Position numbers and translations under genes: made by a program. Of a stretch of 64,000 bases of DNA, positions 43,401 through 52,527 are shown one piece after another. Location of the stretch: assembly GCF_014641715.1 (NCBI RefSeq), contig NZ_BMIG01000007.1:62001-126000 (forward strand), written 5' to 3'. This DNA is from Polaromonas eurypsychrophila (GTDB lineage: Bacteria > Pseudomonadota > Gammaproteobacteria > Burkholderiales > Burkholderiaceae_C). How positions within the stretch are numbered: the stretch's first letter is position 1; the number at the start of each line of letters is the position of its first letter. Under the pieces are notes generated by a model. The model was not told where the DNA came from. It made no database searches and saw only the letters and a list, made by a program, of their open reading frames with translations.

Positions 43401-43822
43401 TGGTAATTTGAGATAGCTCGCACCCCTGGCGCGCCTGCAGCGGCGTCGTGCCGCCCCAATTGTTTTAACAACTGCTTACCAGGGGCAGACCTGCCAGCAC
43501 ACCAGGCAAATGCGCTCTCTGGCGTTTGATGGTTGCCATTTCTCATTTTCGTTCAACCTTTCAGGTTGGCAGAGCGCCGATGGCAGTGATGGGTACAGTC
43601 GCGTTTGTCATCCGACCGAAGGGATAACCAGTGTATGTGCCGGCTTTGGAAAAGTCGAGGGGCTGTGCGGCGTTTCCCTGACGATCTTGGGACTGTCTGG
43701 CTGCGGACGGCGGAAGGGTCGGACGCAAGTAACTGAAGTTGCGTCGGTGATTCCGGCCGCAACTCGCTGTCAGGCGCCCCGTCAGCTCATAAAAATCGCC
43801 TTTTCAGTTTATGCTTTCAACC
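43401..43822. other. 422-bp intergenic region without a recognisable gene
   Basis: Divergent spacer between the KaiC operon and the isomerase gene. Several short ORFs exist on both strands, none convincing. A small palindrome TTGTTTTAACAA lies near 43460. Promoters for both directions must be here, but no clear -35/-10 pair was found. Confidence 0.5.
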
Positions 43823-44461
43823 ATGAAGCTCTACAACTACTTCCGTTCATCCGCCTCTTTTCGCGTGCGCATTGCGCTGCAGCTGAAGGGCCTTAATTAC
43901 GACTACGTGCCCGTGCACATTGCCAAAGGCGAGCACAAGAAAGAGGCCTATTCAGCGGTGTCAGCAGACTTGCTGGTGCCTATGCTGGAGACCGTAGGCG
44001 AGCGGCTGTCGCAGTCCATGGCAATCATCGAGTACTTGGACGAAACCCATCCGTCGCCGCCGCTGCTGCCCGGCGATGCGCTGGGCCGCGCCAAAGTGCG
44101 CGCGCTGGCGCAGTCGGTGGCCTGCGAAATCCATCCGCTGAACAATCTGCGCGTGCTCAAATACCTGGTGCGTGAGCTGAAGGTCGATGAAGACGCCAAA
44201 AACACCTGGTACCGCCATTGGGTGCGCGAAGGGCTGGAAGGCTTTGAGCGGCAACTGATGCAGTTGCCGGCGTCGACCTACTGTTACGGCGAGACGCCAA
44301 CACTGGCCGACTGCTGCCTGGTGCCTCAGATTTTCAACGCCAAACGCTTCAACGTGAACTTTGACGGCTTGAGCCGCGCCATGGCGGCCTACGAGGCCTG
44401 CATGGCGCTGGAGGCTTTTCAGAAAGCCCAGCCCTCGGCCTGCCCGGACAACGAGCCCTGA
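43823..44461 (+). CDS. nagL: Maleylpyruvate/maleylacetoacetate isomerase (zeta GST)
   Basis: A 212-residue zeta-class GST. The active-site motif is SSASFRVRIAL; compare SSCxWRVRIAL in MaiA and SSASYRVRIAL in NagL. Then LNYDYVPVHI, QSMAIIEYLDETHP, and C-terminal ETPTLADCCLVPQIFNAKRF. With glutathione it isomerises maleylpyruvate to fumarylpyruvate, the step missing from the gentisate operon at 26-32 kb. MaiA is an alternative, since only sequence similarity is used. Start at ATG 43823 (MKLYNYFRSS), as in homologues. Confidence 0.88.
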   Translation: MKLYNYFRSSASFRVRIALQLKGLNYDYVPVHIAKGEHKKEAYSAVSADLLVPMLETVGERLSQSMAIIEYLDETHPSPPLLPGDALGRAKVRALAQSVACEIHPLNNLRVLKYLVRELKVDEDAKNTWYRHWVREGLEGFERQLMQLPASTYCYGETPTLADCCLVPQIFNAKRFNVNFDGLSRAMAAYEACMALEAFQKAQPSACPDNEP

Positions 44462-44466
44462 TCGTT

Positions 44467-45270
44467 GTGAATCCTGACTGGCTGACGCCTGACTGGCCAG
44501 CGCCGCCCGGCGTGCGCGCGGTGTTGACGACCCGCCACGGCGGCGTTTCGGTTGCGCCCTGGGACAGCCTGAATCTGGGCGATCACGTCGGCGATGTGCC
44601 CGCGCAGGTGGCGGCTAACCGGGCGCTGCTGGCGCAAGTGACGGGGGCGAAACCGGTTTTCCTGCAGCAGGTGCACGGCTCAGCCGTCTTGCCGCTGGAC
44701 GGCCAAACGCCACACGGTCTGCAGGCCGACGCCGCCATCACCTCGCAGCGCGGCGTCGCATGCACCATCATGGTGGCCGATTGCCTGCCGGTTCTGTTCA
44801 CCCACACTGAGGGCGGGTCGGTGGCTGCAGCCCACGCCGGCTGGCGTGGGCTGGCGGGCAGGCAAGGCGACGGTGTACTGGAGCAGGCTTTTGAACGTTT
44901 TAGGGCTCTGGCCCATAAGGGACGAGCGCCAGCAGCTATCAATACCATAGCGTGGCTGGGACCATGTATTGGCCCGACAGCCTTTGAGGTGGGTGCTGAG
45001 GTGAGGGCAGCCTTTGTGGACAACGATCCCGGGGCCGCCGCTTGTTTCACCGCTGCAGCCCCCGGCAAGTATCTCGCCGACCTCGCCGGCCTGGCCCGGT
45101 TGCGGCTTCAGGCCTTGGGCATCACGCAAATCTTTGGCAATGACGGCAGTGCATCCTGGTGCACGGTGGGCAATGCCTCAAGGTTCTTTTCGCACCGGCG
45201 CGATGCCGGCGTCCGAGGCAACGGGCGCAAGACTACCGGCCGTATGGCTGCCTGCATCTGGCTCGAGTGA
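44467..45270 (+). CDS. pgeF: Peptidoglycan editing factor PgeF (DUF152/YfiH)
   Basis: A 267-residue laccase-domain protein that removes L-Ser-containing muropeptide precursors in E. coli. The zinc/copper-type site is seen in VHGSAV, VADCLPVLF, AAHAGWRGLAG and LGPCIGPTAFEVG. GTG start at 44467, 5 bp after nagL. Residues about 144-161 (FRALAHKGRAPAAINTI) are encoded by a copy of the dispersed AGCTAT repeat, which is unlike most family members. The last 93 bp overlap the antisense gene at 45178. Confidence 0.92.
   Translation: MNPDWLTPDWPAPPGVRAVLTTRHGGVSVAPWDSLNLGDHVGDVPAQVAANRALLAQVTGAKPVFLQQVHGSAVLPLDGQTPHGLQADAAITSQRGVACTIMVADCLPVLFTHTEGGSVAAAHAGWRGLAGRQGDGVLEQAFERFRALAHKGRAPAAINTIAWLGPCIGPTAFEVGAEVRAAFVDNDPGAAACFTAAAPGKYLADLAGLARLRLQALGITQIFGNDGSASWCTVGNASRFFSHRRDAGVRGNGRKTTGRMAACIWLE
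44897..44950. repeat. Dispersed AGCTAT repeat inside pgeF
   Basis: GGGCTCTGGCCCATAAGGGA and GCGCCAGCAGCTATCAATAC match the intergenic copy at 48675 and the inverted one at 62572. It is read in frame within pgeF and contributes about 18 residues. Confidence 0.7.
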
Positions 45271-45486
45271 CGGGGGCTGCATGGTGGTCGCTTCGGCGGC
45301 TTCGCGTGCCTTGATCGCTTTTCGACGGGACGGCGCGCCCATCAGGTAAACCACCAATGCCACAGGACCCACACCATAGAGTACAAAGGTCACCAGTGCG
45401 CCCAGCAGCGTCCCGGACGGATGGGTGGCTTCAGCAACACTCATCATGAGCACGACATACATCCAGGCAATGACGATCAAATACAT
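45178..45486 (-). CDS. Small two-helix membrane protein
   Basis: A 102-residue protein starting MYLIVIAWMYVVLMMSVAEA, with two hydrophobic segments (about 1-20 and 28-50; LLGALVTFVLYGVGPVALVV) and a charged, Pro/Ala-rich C-terminus. Its 3' 93 bp run antisense to the pgeF 3' end. The layout between pgeF and phaC seems to be kept in relatives, but I know no function. ATG 45486 is preferred over longer frames since the hydrophobic pattern begins there. Confidence 0.7.
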   Translation of the reverse strand: MYLIVIAWMYVVLMMSVAEATHPSGTLLGALVTFVLYGVGPVALVVYLMGAPSRRKAIKAREAAEATTMQPPSLEPDAGSHTAGSLAPVASDAGIAPVRKEP

Positions 45487-45608
45487 AAATTTCGTGTGGC
45501 CTAATGAGTTGGGAAAGTTTTTACACGATACTAGAGTTGACTTGCCGCGGCTATCCAAGCTCGACACAGACTGCCCCCAAGAGCCCGCAGATATCCCTGG
45601 AGACAAGC

Positions 45609-47351
45609 ATGAATTCTGACGCAAACCTGGCGCAATCGGCCCAACAGATGCAAGAGACTTTTGCGCAGGGCCTCAAGCAGGTCATGGGCGCGATGGCCGG
45701 CGGCGGCTTTGGCGCGGCGCCTGGTTTTGCGCAGATCGGCATGGCTGATGCGCAGGCAACCCTGCCACCGCTGCAGATCGACCCGCTCAAGTTGCTGGAG
45801 ATCCAGAAAACTTACCTTGCCGACATCAGCACGCTCTGGAACAGCGGTCTGCAAGCCAGCACATCAAAGTCGACCGACCGGCGCTTTTCGTCAGAAGCCT
45901 GGCACCAAAACCCCGTTGCCCAATTTGCCGCCTCGGCCTACCTGCTCAATGCCCGAACGCTGATGGGTTTGGCCGATGCGGTCGAGGGCGACGAAAAAAC
46001 CAAGGCCCGCGTGCGCTTTGCGGTCGAGCAGGCGATGGCCGCCGCCGCCCCCAGCAACTTCCTGGCGCTCAATGCCGAGGCGCAGAAAAAAGCCATCGAC
46101 ACGCAGGGCGAAAGTATTGCCCAGGGCCTGACCAATTTGCTGCACGACATGAAGCAGGGCCATGTGTCCATGACCGATGAAAGTGTCTTCGAGGTCGGCA
46201 AAAACGTCGCGACCACCGAAGGCGCAGTGGTTTTTGAAAACGAATTTTTCCAGCTCATCGAATACAAGCCGCTGACGGCCAAGGTCTATGAGCGGCCTTT
46301 CCTGCTGGTCCCGCCCTGCATCAACAAGTTTTACATCCTGGACCTGCAGCCCGAGAACTCATTGATTCGCTATGCCGTGGCGCAGGGCCACCGCACCTTT
46401 GTCGTGAGCTGGCGCAACCCTGACGAGTCGATGGCCGAAAAAACCTGGGACGACTACATCGAACACGCTGCCATCAAGGCGATTGAAGTCACGCAGGACA
46501 TCACCGGCGCCAAAACCATCAACGCGCTGGGTTTCTGCGTGGGTGGCACCATCCTCGGCACCGCGCTGGCGGTGCTGGCCGCGCGGGGTGACAAGCCGGT
46601 GGCCAGCGCGACCTTTCTGACCTCGCTGCTGGAGTTCAGCGACACCGGCATCCTCGACATCTTCATCGACGAGCAGTCCGTCAGTTACCGCGAGATGCAG
46701 ATGGGCAAGGGCGGTCTGCTCAAGGGCCAGGACCTCGCGTCCACCTTCAGCTTCCTGCGGCCCAACGATCTGGTCTGGAACTATGTGGTCGGCAACTACC
46801 TCAAGGGTGAGACCCCACCGCCGTTTGACCTGCTCTATTGGAACAGCGACTCGACCAACCTGCCGGGCCCGTTTTATGCCTGGTATTTGCGCAACACCTA
46901 TTTTGAAAACAACCTTGCCAAGCCCGGCAAGCTCACGGTCTGCGGACAGAAGGTTGATCTCGGCAAGCTCGACATGCCGGCCTACATTTATGGCTCACGC
47001 GAAGATCATATCGTGCCGGTCGGTGGGGCCTATGCCTCGACCCAGGTGCTGCCCGGCAAGAAGCGGTTTGTCATGGGCGCGTCGGGCCACATCGCCGGCG
47101 TGATCAACCCACCCGCCAAGAAAAAGCGCAGTTACTGGACTAACGACAAATTGCCCCAGGGCAAGTTTCCGGCCGTGCAGGCTGACTGGCTCAAGGGCGC
47201 GACAGAACACCCCGGCAGCTGGTGGACCGACTGGTCGGACTGGCTCAAAACCCACGCAGGCAAGCAGATTGCTGCGCCCAAAAGTTATGGCAGCCGGCAA
47301 CACAAAGTCATCGAGGCCGCACCCGGCCGTTACGTCAAGGCCAAGGCCTGA
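45609..47351 (+). CDS. phaC: Class I polyhydroxyalkanoate synthase
   Basis: A 580-residue enzyme that polymerises (R)-3-hydroxyacyl-CoA into PHA on granules. The lipase-like box GFCVGGTILG holds the catalytic Cys; the Asp and His are in YIYGSREDHIVPVGG and ASGHIAGVINPP. Typical PhaC region: NKFYILDLQPENSLIRYAVA, FVVSWRNPDESM. ATG 45609 follows GGAG; the open frame upstream is not conserved. It heads phaC-phaA-phaB. Confidence 0.97.
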   Translation: MNSDANLAQSAQQMQETFAQGLKQVMGAMAGGGFGAAPGFAQIGMADAQATLPPLQIDPLKLLEIQKTYLADISTLWNSGLQASTSKSTDRRFSSEAWHQNPVAQFAASAYLLNARTLMGLADAVEGDEKTKARVRFAVEQAMAAAAPSNFLALNAEAQKKAIDTQGESIAQGLTNLLHDMKQGHVSMTDESVFEVGKNVATTEGAVVFENEFFQLIEYKPLTAKVYERPFLLVPPCINKFYILDLQPENSLIRYAVAQGHRTFVVSWRNPDESMAEKTWDDYIEHAAIKAIEVTQDITGAKTINALGFCVGGTILGTALAVLAARGDKPVASATFLTSLLEFSDTGILDIFIDEQSVSYREMQMGKGGLLKGQDLASTFSFLRPNDLVWNYVVGNYLKGETPPPFDLLYWNSDSTNLPGPFYAWYLRNTYFENNLAKPGKLTVCGQKVDLGKLDMPAYIYGSREDHIVPVGGAYASTQVLPGKKRFVMGASGHIAGVINPPAKKKRSYWTNDKLPQGKFPAVQADWLKGATEHPGSWWTDWSDWLKTHAGKQIAAPKSYGSRQHKVIEAAPGRYVKAKA

Positions 47352-47366
47352 ATGAAAAATCTTGTT

Positions 47367-47387
47367 ATCCCGGGCTTGACCCGGGAT
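47367..47387. repeat. Palindromic repeat ATCCCGGG-CTTGA-CCCGGGAT
   Basis: Perfect 8-bp arms around CTTGA, followed by CCATGCCCCGGATCC and a further weak hairpin. It sits in the phaC-phaA gap; a related copy GCGGGCTTGACCCGC lies at 38081. GGGCTTGACCCG repeats are common in proteobacterial genomes. It may modulate the phaC/phaA mRNA ratio. Confidence 0.65.
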
Positions 47388-47494
47388 CCATGCCCCGGAT
47401 CCCGCAGCGCCGGCATGGGATGCATAAGTTGAAACCCCGGACCTGATTCGGGGCCGCAACGACAGACAGCTGAATTTTTACAGGAGAGAAACCC

Positions 47495-48673
47495 ATGGAA
47501 GACATCGTCATCGTTTCAGCCGCCCGCACCGCTGTAGGCAAGTTCGGCGGCAGCCTCGCCAAAACCCCCGCCACCGAACTTGGCGCGGCGGTCATCAAGG
47601 CCGTGGCCGAGCGCGCGGGCCTGTCCCCCGAGCTGATCGGCGAAGTCATTCTGGGTCAGGTGCTGACGGCTGGCGTGGGCCAGAACCCGGCGCGTCAGAG
47701 CGTGGTGAAGGCAGGCTTTCCGCATGCCATTCCCGGCCTGACCATCAACGCCGTCTGCGGCTCCGGCCTGAAGGCTGTCATGCTGGCAGCCCAGTCCGTC
47801 GCCACCGGCGACAGCGAGATCGTGATTGCCGGCGGGCAGGAGAACATGAGTGCTGCGCCGCACGTGCTCAACGGCTCGCGCGACGGCCAGCGCATGGGCG
47901 ACTGGAAGATGATTGACTCCATGATTGTTGACGGCCTGTGGGACGTTTACAACCAGTACCACATGGGCATCACTGCCGAAAATGTCGCCAAAAAATATGG
48001 CATCAGCCGCGACATGCAGGACGCGCTGGCCCTGGCCAGCCAGACCAAAGCCATGGCGGCGCAGGACGCCGGCAAGTTCAAGGACGAGATCATTCCGTTT
48101 TCGATCGCGCAGAAAAAGGGCGATCCTTTGGTGTTTTCTGCCGACGAGTTCATCAACCGCAAGACCAGCGCCGAAGGCCTGGCCGGCTTGCGCCCCGCGT
48201 TTGACAAGGCTGGCGGTGTGACGGCCGGCAATGCCTCGGGCATCAACGACGGCGCCGCCGCCGTGATGGTCATGACCGCGAAGAAGGCTGCGGCGCTTGG
48301 TCTCAAGCCACTGGCGCGCATCGCCAGCTACGCCACCAGCGGCCTGGATCCAGCTTTCATGGGCATGGGTCCGGTGCCCGCAGCGACCAAAGCCTTGCAG
48401 CGCGCTGGCTGGAAAGCGCAGGACCTGGACCTGCTGGAAATCAACGAAGCCTTTGCCGCGCAGGCCTGCGCCGTCAACAAGGAGATGGGCTGGGACACCA
48501 GCAAGGTGAACGTCAATGGCGGCGCGATTGCCATCGGCCACCCGATAGGCGCGTCCGGTTGCCGTATCCTGGTCACGCTGATCCACGAAATGGTGCGTCG
48601 AGACGCCAAAAAAGGCATCGCCAGCCTGTGTATTGGCGGCGGCATGGGGGTTGCCCTCACACTGGAACGCTGA
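47495..48673 (+). CDS. phaA: Acetyl-CoA acetyltransferase (beta-ketothiolase)
   Basis: A 392-residue thiolase that condenses two acetyl-CoA to acetoacetyl-CoA. Catalytic Cys is in NAVCGSGLKAVMLA (about 88), His in NGGAIAIGHPIGASGC and the second Cys in SLCIGGGMGVAL. It starts at ATG 47495 behind AGGAGAG, with phaB 130 bp downstream. Confidence 0.97.
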   Translation: MEDIVIVSAARTAVGKFGGSLAKTPATELGAAVIKAVAERAGLSPELIGEVILGQVLTAGVGQNPARQSVVKAGFPHAIPGLTINAVCGSGLKAVMLAAQSVATGDSEIVIAGGQENMSAAPHVLNGSRDGQRMGDWKMIDSMIVDGLWDVYNQYHMGITAENVAKKYGISRDMQDALALASQTKAMAAQDAGKFKDEIIPFSIAQKKGDPLVFSADEFINRKTSAEGLAGLRPAFDKAGGVTAGNASGINDGAAAVMVMTAKKAAALGLKPLARIASYATSGLDPAFMGMGPVPAATKALQRAGWKAQDLDLLEINEAFAAQACAVNKEMGWDTSKVNVNGGAIAIGHPIGASGCRILVTLIHEMVRRDAKKGIASLCIGGGMGVALTLER

Positions 48674-48674
48674 A

Positions 48675-48740
48675 TTTGAGTTAAAACTAGCTCTAGCCCA
48701 TGAGCAGAAAGCGCAAGAAGCTATTTATTTGATAGCACGG
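48675..48740. repeat. Dispersed AGCTAT repeat between phaA and phaB
   Basis: TTAAAACTAGCTCTAGCCCA, GCGCAAGAAGCTATTTATTT and GATAGCA form the fullest intergenic copy of the short repeat family. The rest of the phaA-phaB gap holds only the phaB ribosome-binding site AAGGAG. Confidence 0.65.
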
Positions 48741-48802
48741 TGGTGCGCGGCATGGGATGACTTTTGCACTTCATCGACAAGTAAAACTCAAGGAGCACAG
48801 AC

Positions 48803-49540
48803 ATGGCAAAACGAATTGCGTACGTGACAGGCGGGATGGGCGGCATCGGAACCGCCATCTGCCAGCGCCTGCACAAGGATGGCTTCATAGTTGTCGCCGG
48901 TTGCGGCCCGACGCGTGACTTCACCAAATGGCTGGATGAGCAGAAGGCACTCGGCTACACCTTCTACGCCTCCGTCGGCAATGTCGGTGACTGGGACTCC
49001 ACCGTTGCCGCCTTCGACAAAGTCAAGGCAGATCACGGCCCGGTCAGCGTGCTGGTCAACAACGCCGGCATCACACGCGACGGCCAGTTTCGCAAGATGA
49101 GCAAGACCGACTGGGACGCGGTGATCTCCACCAACCTCGACAGCATGTTCAACGTCACCAAGCAGGTGATCGAAGGCATGATCGAAGGCGGCTACGGGCG
49201 CATCGTCAACATCTCGTCGGTCAACGGCCAGAAGGGCCAGTTCGGCCAGGTCAACTACTCGACCGCCAAGGCCGGCCTGCACGGCTTTACCATGGCGCTG
49301 GCGCAAGAGGTGGCCGCCAAGGGTGTGACTGTCAACACCGTGAGCCCCGGCTACATCGGCACCGACATGGTCAAGGCCATCCGCCCCGACGTGCTCGAAA
49401 AAATCGTCGCCGGCGTTCCGGCCAAACGCCTGGGCACGCCGGAAGAAATCGCCTCCATCATTTCGTGGATTGCCTCGGATGAAGGCGGCTACGCCACAGG
49501 CGCGGACTTCTCGCTCAATGGTGGTTTGCACATGGGGTGA
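48803..49540 (+). CDS. phaB: Acetoacetyl-CoA reductase
   Basis: A 245-residue short-chain dehydrogenase that reduces acetoacetyl-CoA to (R)-3-hydroxybutyryl-CoA with NADPH. It has the coenzyme motif TGGMGGIGTAIC, NNAGITRD, catalytic Ser in VNISSVNGQKGQFGQ and YSTAKAGLHGF (Tyr/Lys), and SPGYIGTDMVKAI. AAGGAG precedes ATG. The terminator right after closes the phaCAB operon. Confidence 0.97.
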   Translation: MAKRIAYVTGGMGGIGTAICQRLHKDGFIVVAGCGPTRDFTKWLDEQKALGYTFYASVGNVGDWDSTVAAFDKVKADHGPVSVLVNNAGITRDGQFRKMSKTDWDAVISTNLDSMFNVTKQVIEGMIEGGYGRIVNISSVNGQKGQFGQVNYSTAKAGLHGFTMALAQEVAAKGVTVNTVSPGYIGTDMVKAIRPDVLEKIVAGVPAKRLGTPEEIASIISWIASDEGGYATGADFSLNGGLHMG

Positions 49541-49560
49541 GGTCTTGCCTCGCTCAATTT

Positions 49561-49587
49561 AAAACCCGCTTCGGCGGGTTTTGTTTT
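49561..49587 (+). terminator. Terminator of phaCAB
   Basis: Perfect 9-bp stem AAAACCCGC / GCGGGTTTT with TTCG loop and T-rich tail, 21 bp after the phaB stop. Confidence 0.9.
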
Positions 49588-49706
49588 CTGCTTTTACAGT
49601 GAAATCGGGCTGCGCACTCGCAAGGAGGCCGAGGCGAAATTGCTGGAACGCGAAAACGCCGGCAAGATATTCCTGAGGGAAAAGCTCGCTCAATCAAAGG
49701 TGCGTC

Positions 49707-50219
49707 GTGGGCTGGAGCGCTCTGCACTGCCGCATCTCCCCACTTGAAATTTCATACTGGAAAAGCTTCTTGGTTCTCTCAACGGACTGGATCATTCACT
49801 GCGACGGCAGCGCAGTGCCCAATCCCGGCCGCATGGGCCTGGGTGCGGTGCTGCTTGCGCCAGACGGCACGCGGCATGTGCTCTCGGTGGCGGCCGATGT
49901 GCGAGGCTGCAACAACGAGGCAGAGGCGCGGGCGCTGATGCTGGCGCTCCACGATGCGCAGGCGCATGGGGCGACAGCGCTGCATATCTACTCGGACAGC
50001 AGCTTGCTGGTGGCGCAACTGGGTTCGCCGGGTACGCCGCCGGTGTTGCGGCTGGCTGCGCTGTATGCGGAGGTGGCCGCCTTGCTGGCGAACTTTGTGC
50101 ACACTTCGCTGCACTGGATACCTCGGCACCGCAATGGTGAAGCTGATGCGTTGGCGCGTGCGGCGCTGGGACTGGTGCCCAAGGGACCGGCGAAGCTAAT
50201 GAAGAAGAAGCGGCGTTAG
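49707..50219 (+). CDS. Ribonuclease HI-like protein
   Basis: A 170-residue maximal frame; the conserved part begins near residue 26. The RNase H acids are visible: Asp in IIHCDGSAVPNPG, Glu in CNNEAEARALML, Asp in HIYSDSSLLVAQL and the last Asp in HRNGEADALARAA. It resembles the RNase H-fold domain used in type 1 RNases H and in related reverse-transcriptase-like annotations. The start is uncertain (GTG 49707 or TTG 49770). A helical segment upstream in another frame (about 49600-49745) suggests a lost N-terminal extension. Its stop overlaps the convergent deaminase gene. Confidence 0.8.
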   Translation: MGWSALHCRISPLEISYWKSFLVLSTDWIIHCDGSAVPNPGRMGLGAVLLAPDGTRHVLSVAADVRGCNNEAEARALMLALHDAQAHGATALHIYSDSSLLVAQLGSPGTPPVLRLAALYAEVAALLANFVHTSLHWIPRHRNGEADALARAALGLVPKGPAKLMKKKRR

Positions 50220-50761
50220 CTGCCGGGCTTTTCGTCGCTGTTGTTCCAGAAGCCCTGATGCGGCCCGGCCGCTTCCTCTTCCAGCAGCGGGCCCAGCACT
50301 TCGACCGGCCGCTGCCCGGTTGCGAAGACCCGCCTGCAGGGCAGGGACAGGGTCGGGTTTTCAGGATGAGCGCCGGTCAGTTCAAGCAGCTTGTCTTCGG
50401 ACAGGCCATAAACAACGCGGCCGATGTTGCACCAGTAGATGGCGCTGGCACACATGCAGCAGGGTTCTGCACTGGTGTACAGCGTGCATTTGGCCAGTCG
50501 CTCCGGCCACAAGGCGCGGGCGGCCAGTGCGGCAGCGGCCAGTTCGGCGTGCTGGGTCGGATCGCCTTGCGGCGGCATCGAGTTGTTGCCGGCCGAGGCG
50601 ATGACCGTTCCGTTTTCATCAGCCACCAGCGCGGCAAAGGGATGGCGCCCCTTGGCGCGCGACGCGGCCGATAGCGCGATAGCCTGGCGAAGCAAGCCGA
50701 GATCGAGCGCGGAGGCCAGGACCTCCACACCGGTGCTGCGATGTTTGCCGGTTTCGTTCAT
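50216..50761 (-). CDS. Cytidine/deoxycytidylate-type deaminase family protein
   Basis: A 181-residue zinc deaminase: the motif HAELAAAAL (His plus catalytic Glu) and PCCMCASAIYW (PCxxC) are intact. The pattern resembles guanine deaminase (GuaD) or TadA-like enzymes: HPFAALVADENG, TLYTSAEPCCMC. The exact base is uncertain; guanine deaminase is the best guess. Ends 4 bp into the RNase H gene stop, convergently. Confidence 0.85.
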   Translation of the reverse strand: MNETGKHRSTGVEVLASALDLGLLRQAIALSAASRAKGRHPFAALVADENGTVIASAGNNSMPPQGDPTQHAELAAAALAARALWPERLAKCTLYTSAEPCCMCASAIYWCNIGRVVYGLSEDKLLELTGAHPENPTLSLPCRRVFATGQRPVEVLGPLLEEEAAGPHQGFWNNSDEKPGS

Positions 50762-50795
50762 GGCTCAGCGCTTGCGACCCAGCGGCAGCTTGCTG

Positions 50796-52490
50796 TCAGA
50801 GCACCTCACTGGCGAAGTCGGCCAGCCGCGAACGCTCGCCGCGCGCCAGCGTGATGTGCCCGCCGTGCGGCCAGCCCTTGAATCGGTCGACGGCGTAGGT
50901 CATGCCGGACGAACCTTCGGTCAGGTAGGGCGTGTCGATCTGTGCGAGGTTGCCCATGCAGATGATCTTGGTGCCGGGGCCGGCGCGGGTGATCAGGGTC
51001 TTCATCTGTTTGGGCGTCAAATTTTGCGCCTCGTCGATGATCACGTACTTGTTCAGGAAGGTGCGGCCGCGCATGAAGTTCATGCTCTTGACCTTGATGC
51101 GTGAGCGGATCAACTCGTTGGTGGCGGCGCGGCCCCATTCGCCGGAGCCGCTGTCGTTCTTGCCCAGCACTTCAAGGTTGTCGTCGAGCGCACCCATCCA
51201 GGGGCCCATTTTTTCTTCCTCGGTGCCGGGCAGGAAGCCGATGTCTTCACCGACGCTGACGGTGGCACGGGTCATGATGATCTCGGTGTAGCGACGGTCG
51301 TCCAGCACCTGGGTCAGGCCGCTGGCCAGGGCCATCAGTGTCTTGCCGGTGCCGGCTGTGCCGGCCAGCGTCACGAAATCGACCTCCGGGTCCATCAGCA
51401 AATTCATTGCAAAGTTCTGCTCGCGGTTGCGGGTGGTGATGCCCCAGACCGCGTTCTTGAGGTGGGTGTAGTCCTTCAGTGTCTTGAGCACCGCCGTCTT
51501 GGCGCGGATTTCGGTCACACGCGCATACAACGGCGGCTCACCGGGCGCCTCAAAAAATACGAACTGATTGATCAGCAGGCCGCCCACGATGGGGCCGGTG
51601 ATGCGGTAGAAGGTGTGGCTGCCTTGCTGCCAGCTTTCGATGGTTTTGCTCTGGCGCGTCCAGAAGTCGGTCGGCAGAGCCAGCGAACCGGCGTAAAGCA
51701 GGTCGCCGTCTTCCAGCGTCTTGTCGTTCTGGTAGTCGTCAGTGGCCAGGCCCAGGGCGCGCGCCTTGACGCGCATGTTGATGTCCTTGGACACCAGAAC
51801 CACTTCGCGGGGCGCGTACTCCTTGCGCAAGGCTTCCACCACGCCGAGGATCTGGTTGTCAGCCTTGCCCTGCGGCAGGCTGATTGGCAGCGAGTAATCG
51901 AGCACTTTGGTCTGGAAGAACAGGCAGCCGCCGGCCTCCTTGTGCCCGGTGGTGTCGAGCTTGAGGCCCCTGGCGATGTCGGCGCCGCTGGTGCCGGCCA
52001 GCGCGTCCAGCGTGCGGCTGGTCTGGCGTGCGTTGCGCGCGACTTCGGTCATGCCTTTTTTGTGGCCGTCCAGCTCCTCGAGCACGATCATCGGCAGGAA
52101 GATGTCGTGTTCCTCAAAGCGGAACAGGCACATCGGGTCGTGCATCAACACATTGGTATCGAGTACAAAGAGCTTGGTCGGGCCGGTGTATTTGGGCTTT
52201 TTGGCTTTGGCCGCCGGCTCGGGACGGCTGGGCGCCGGGGTGTCGTGCTTCTGGTAAGTGGCCGCGCCGGGTTTGCCCGCGTGTGAAGACGCCTTGTTCA
52301 GGTAAGCGGTGGGATGCTCGGCCTTGCCGCCACCGGAGCGGCTGTCGAACAGCTCAAGCGCGACGGGTTGCTGGTCGGGCTCGGAGTGCTCCGTCTTTCG
52401 CGCGGCCTTGGAGTGCGAACGGGCCGGCGCATCGAGGGCGTCGGCTGAGAGCAAAGCGGCACGTTTGGTCGGGGCGGGTGGCAAGGGCAT
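50796..52490 (-). CDS. PIN-PhoH fusion protein (PhoH2 type)
   Basis: A 564-residue protein. After a charged, disordered N-terminus (1-105), a PIN nuclease domain has KLFVLDTNVLMHDP, ELDGHKKG, and LVSKDINMRVKARA (acidic triad). The C-terminal PhoH ATPase has LAGTAGTGKTLMALA (Walker A), VIIDEAQNLTPKQMKTLITR (Walker B) and TKIICMGNLAQIDTPY. Studied PhoH2 proteins unwind and cleave RNA and may be a toxin; in this chromosomal context it is probably housekeeping RNA metabolism. Confidence 0.92.
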   Translation of the reverse strand: MPLPPAPTKRAALLSADALDAPARSHSKAARKTEHSEPDQQPVALELFDSRSGGGKAEHPTAYLNKASSHAGKPGAATYQKHDTPAPSRPEPAAKAKKPKYTGPTKLFVLDTNVLMHDPMCLFRFEEHDIFLPMIVLEELDGHKKGMTEVARNARQTSRTLDALAGTSGADIARGLKLDTTGHKEAGGCLFFQTKVLDYSLPISLPQGKADNQILGVVEALRKEYAPREVVLVSKDINMRVKARALGLATDDYQNDKTLEDGDLLYAGSLALPTDFWTRQSKTIESWQQGSHTFYRITGPIVGGLLINQFVFFEAPGEPPLYARVTEIRAKTAVLKTLKDYTHLKNAVWGITTRNREQNFAMNLLMDPEVDFVTLAGTAGTGKTLMALASGLTQVLDDRRYTEIIMTRATVSVGEDIGFLPGTEEEKMGPWMGALDDNLEVLGKNDSGSGEWGRAATNELIRSRIKVKSMNFMRGRTFLNKYVIIDEAQNLTPKQMKTLITRAGPGTKIICMGNLAQIDTPYLTEGSSGMTYAVDRFKGWPHGGHITLARGERSRLADFASEVL

Positions 52491-52527
52491 AGTGCGTGGA
52501 GCTCACTTGGTAGAGGTTCAAAAAGCG

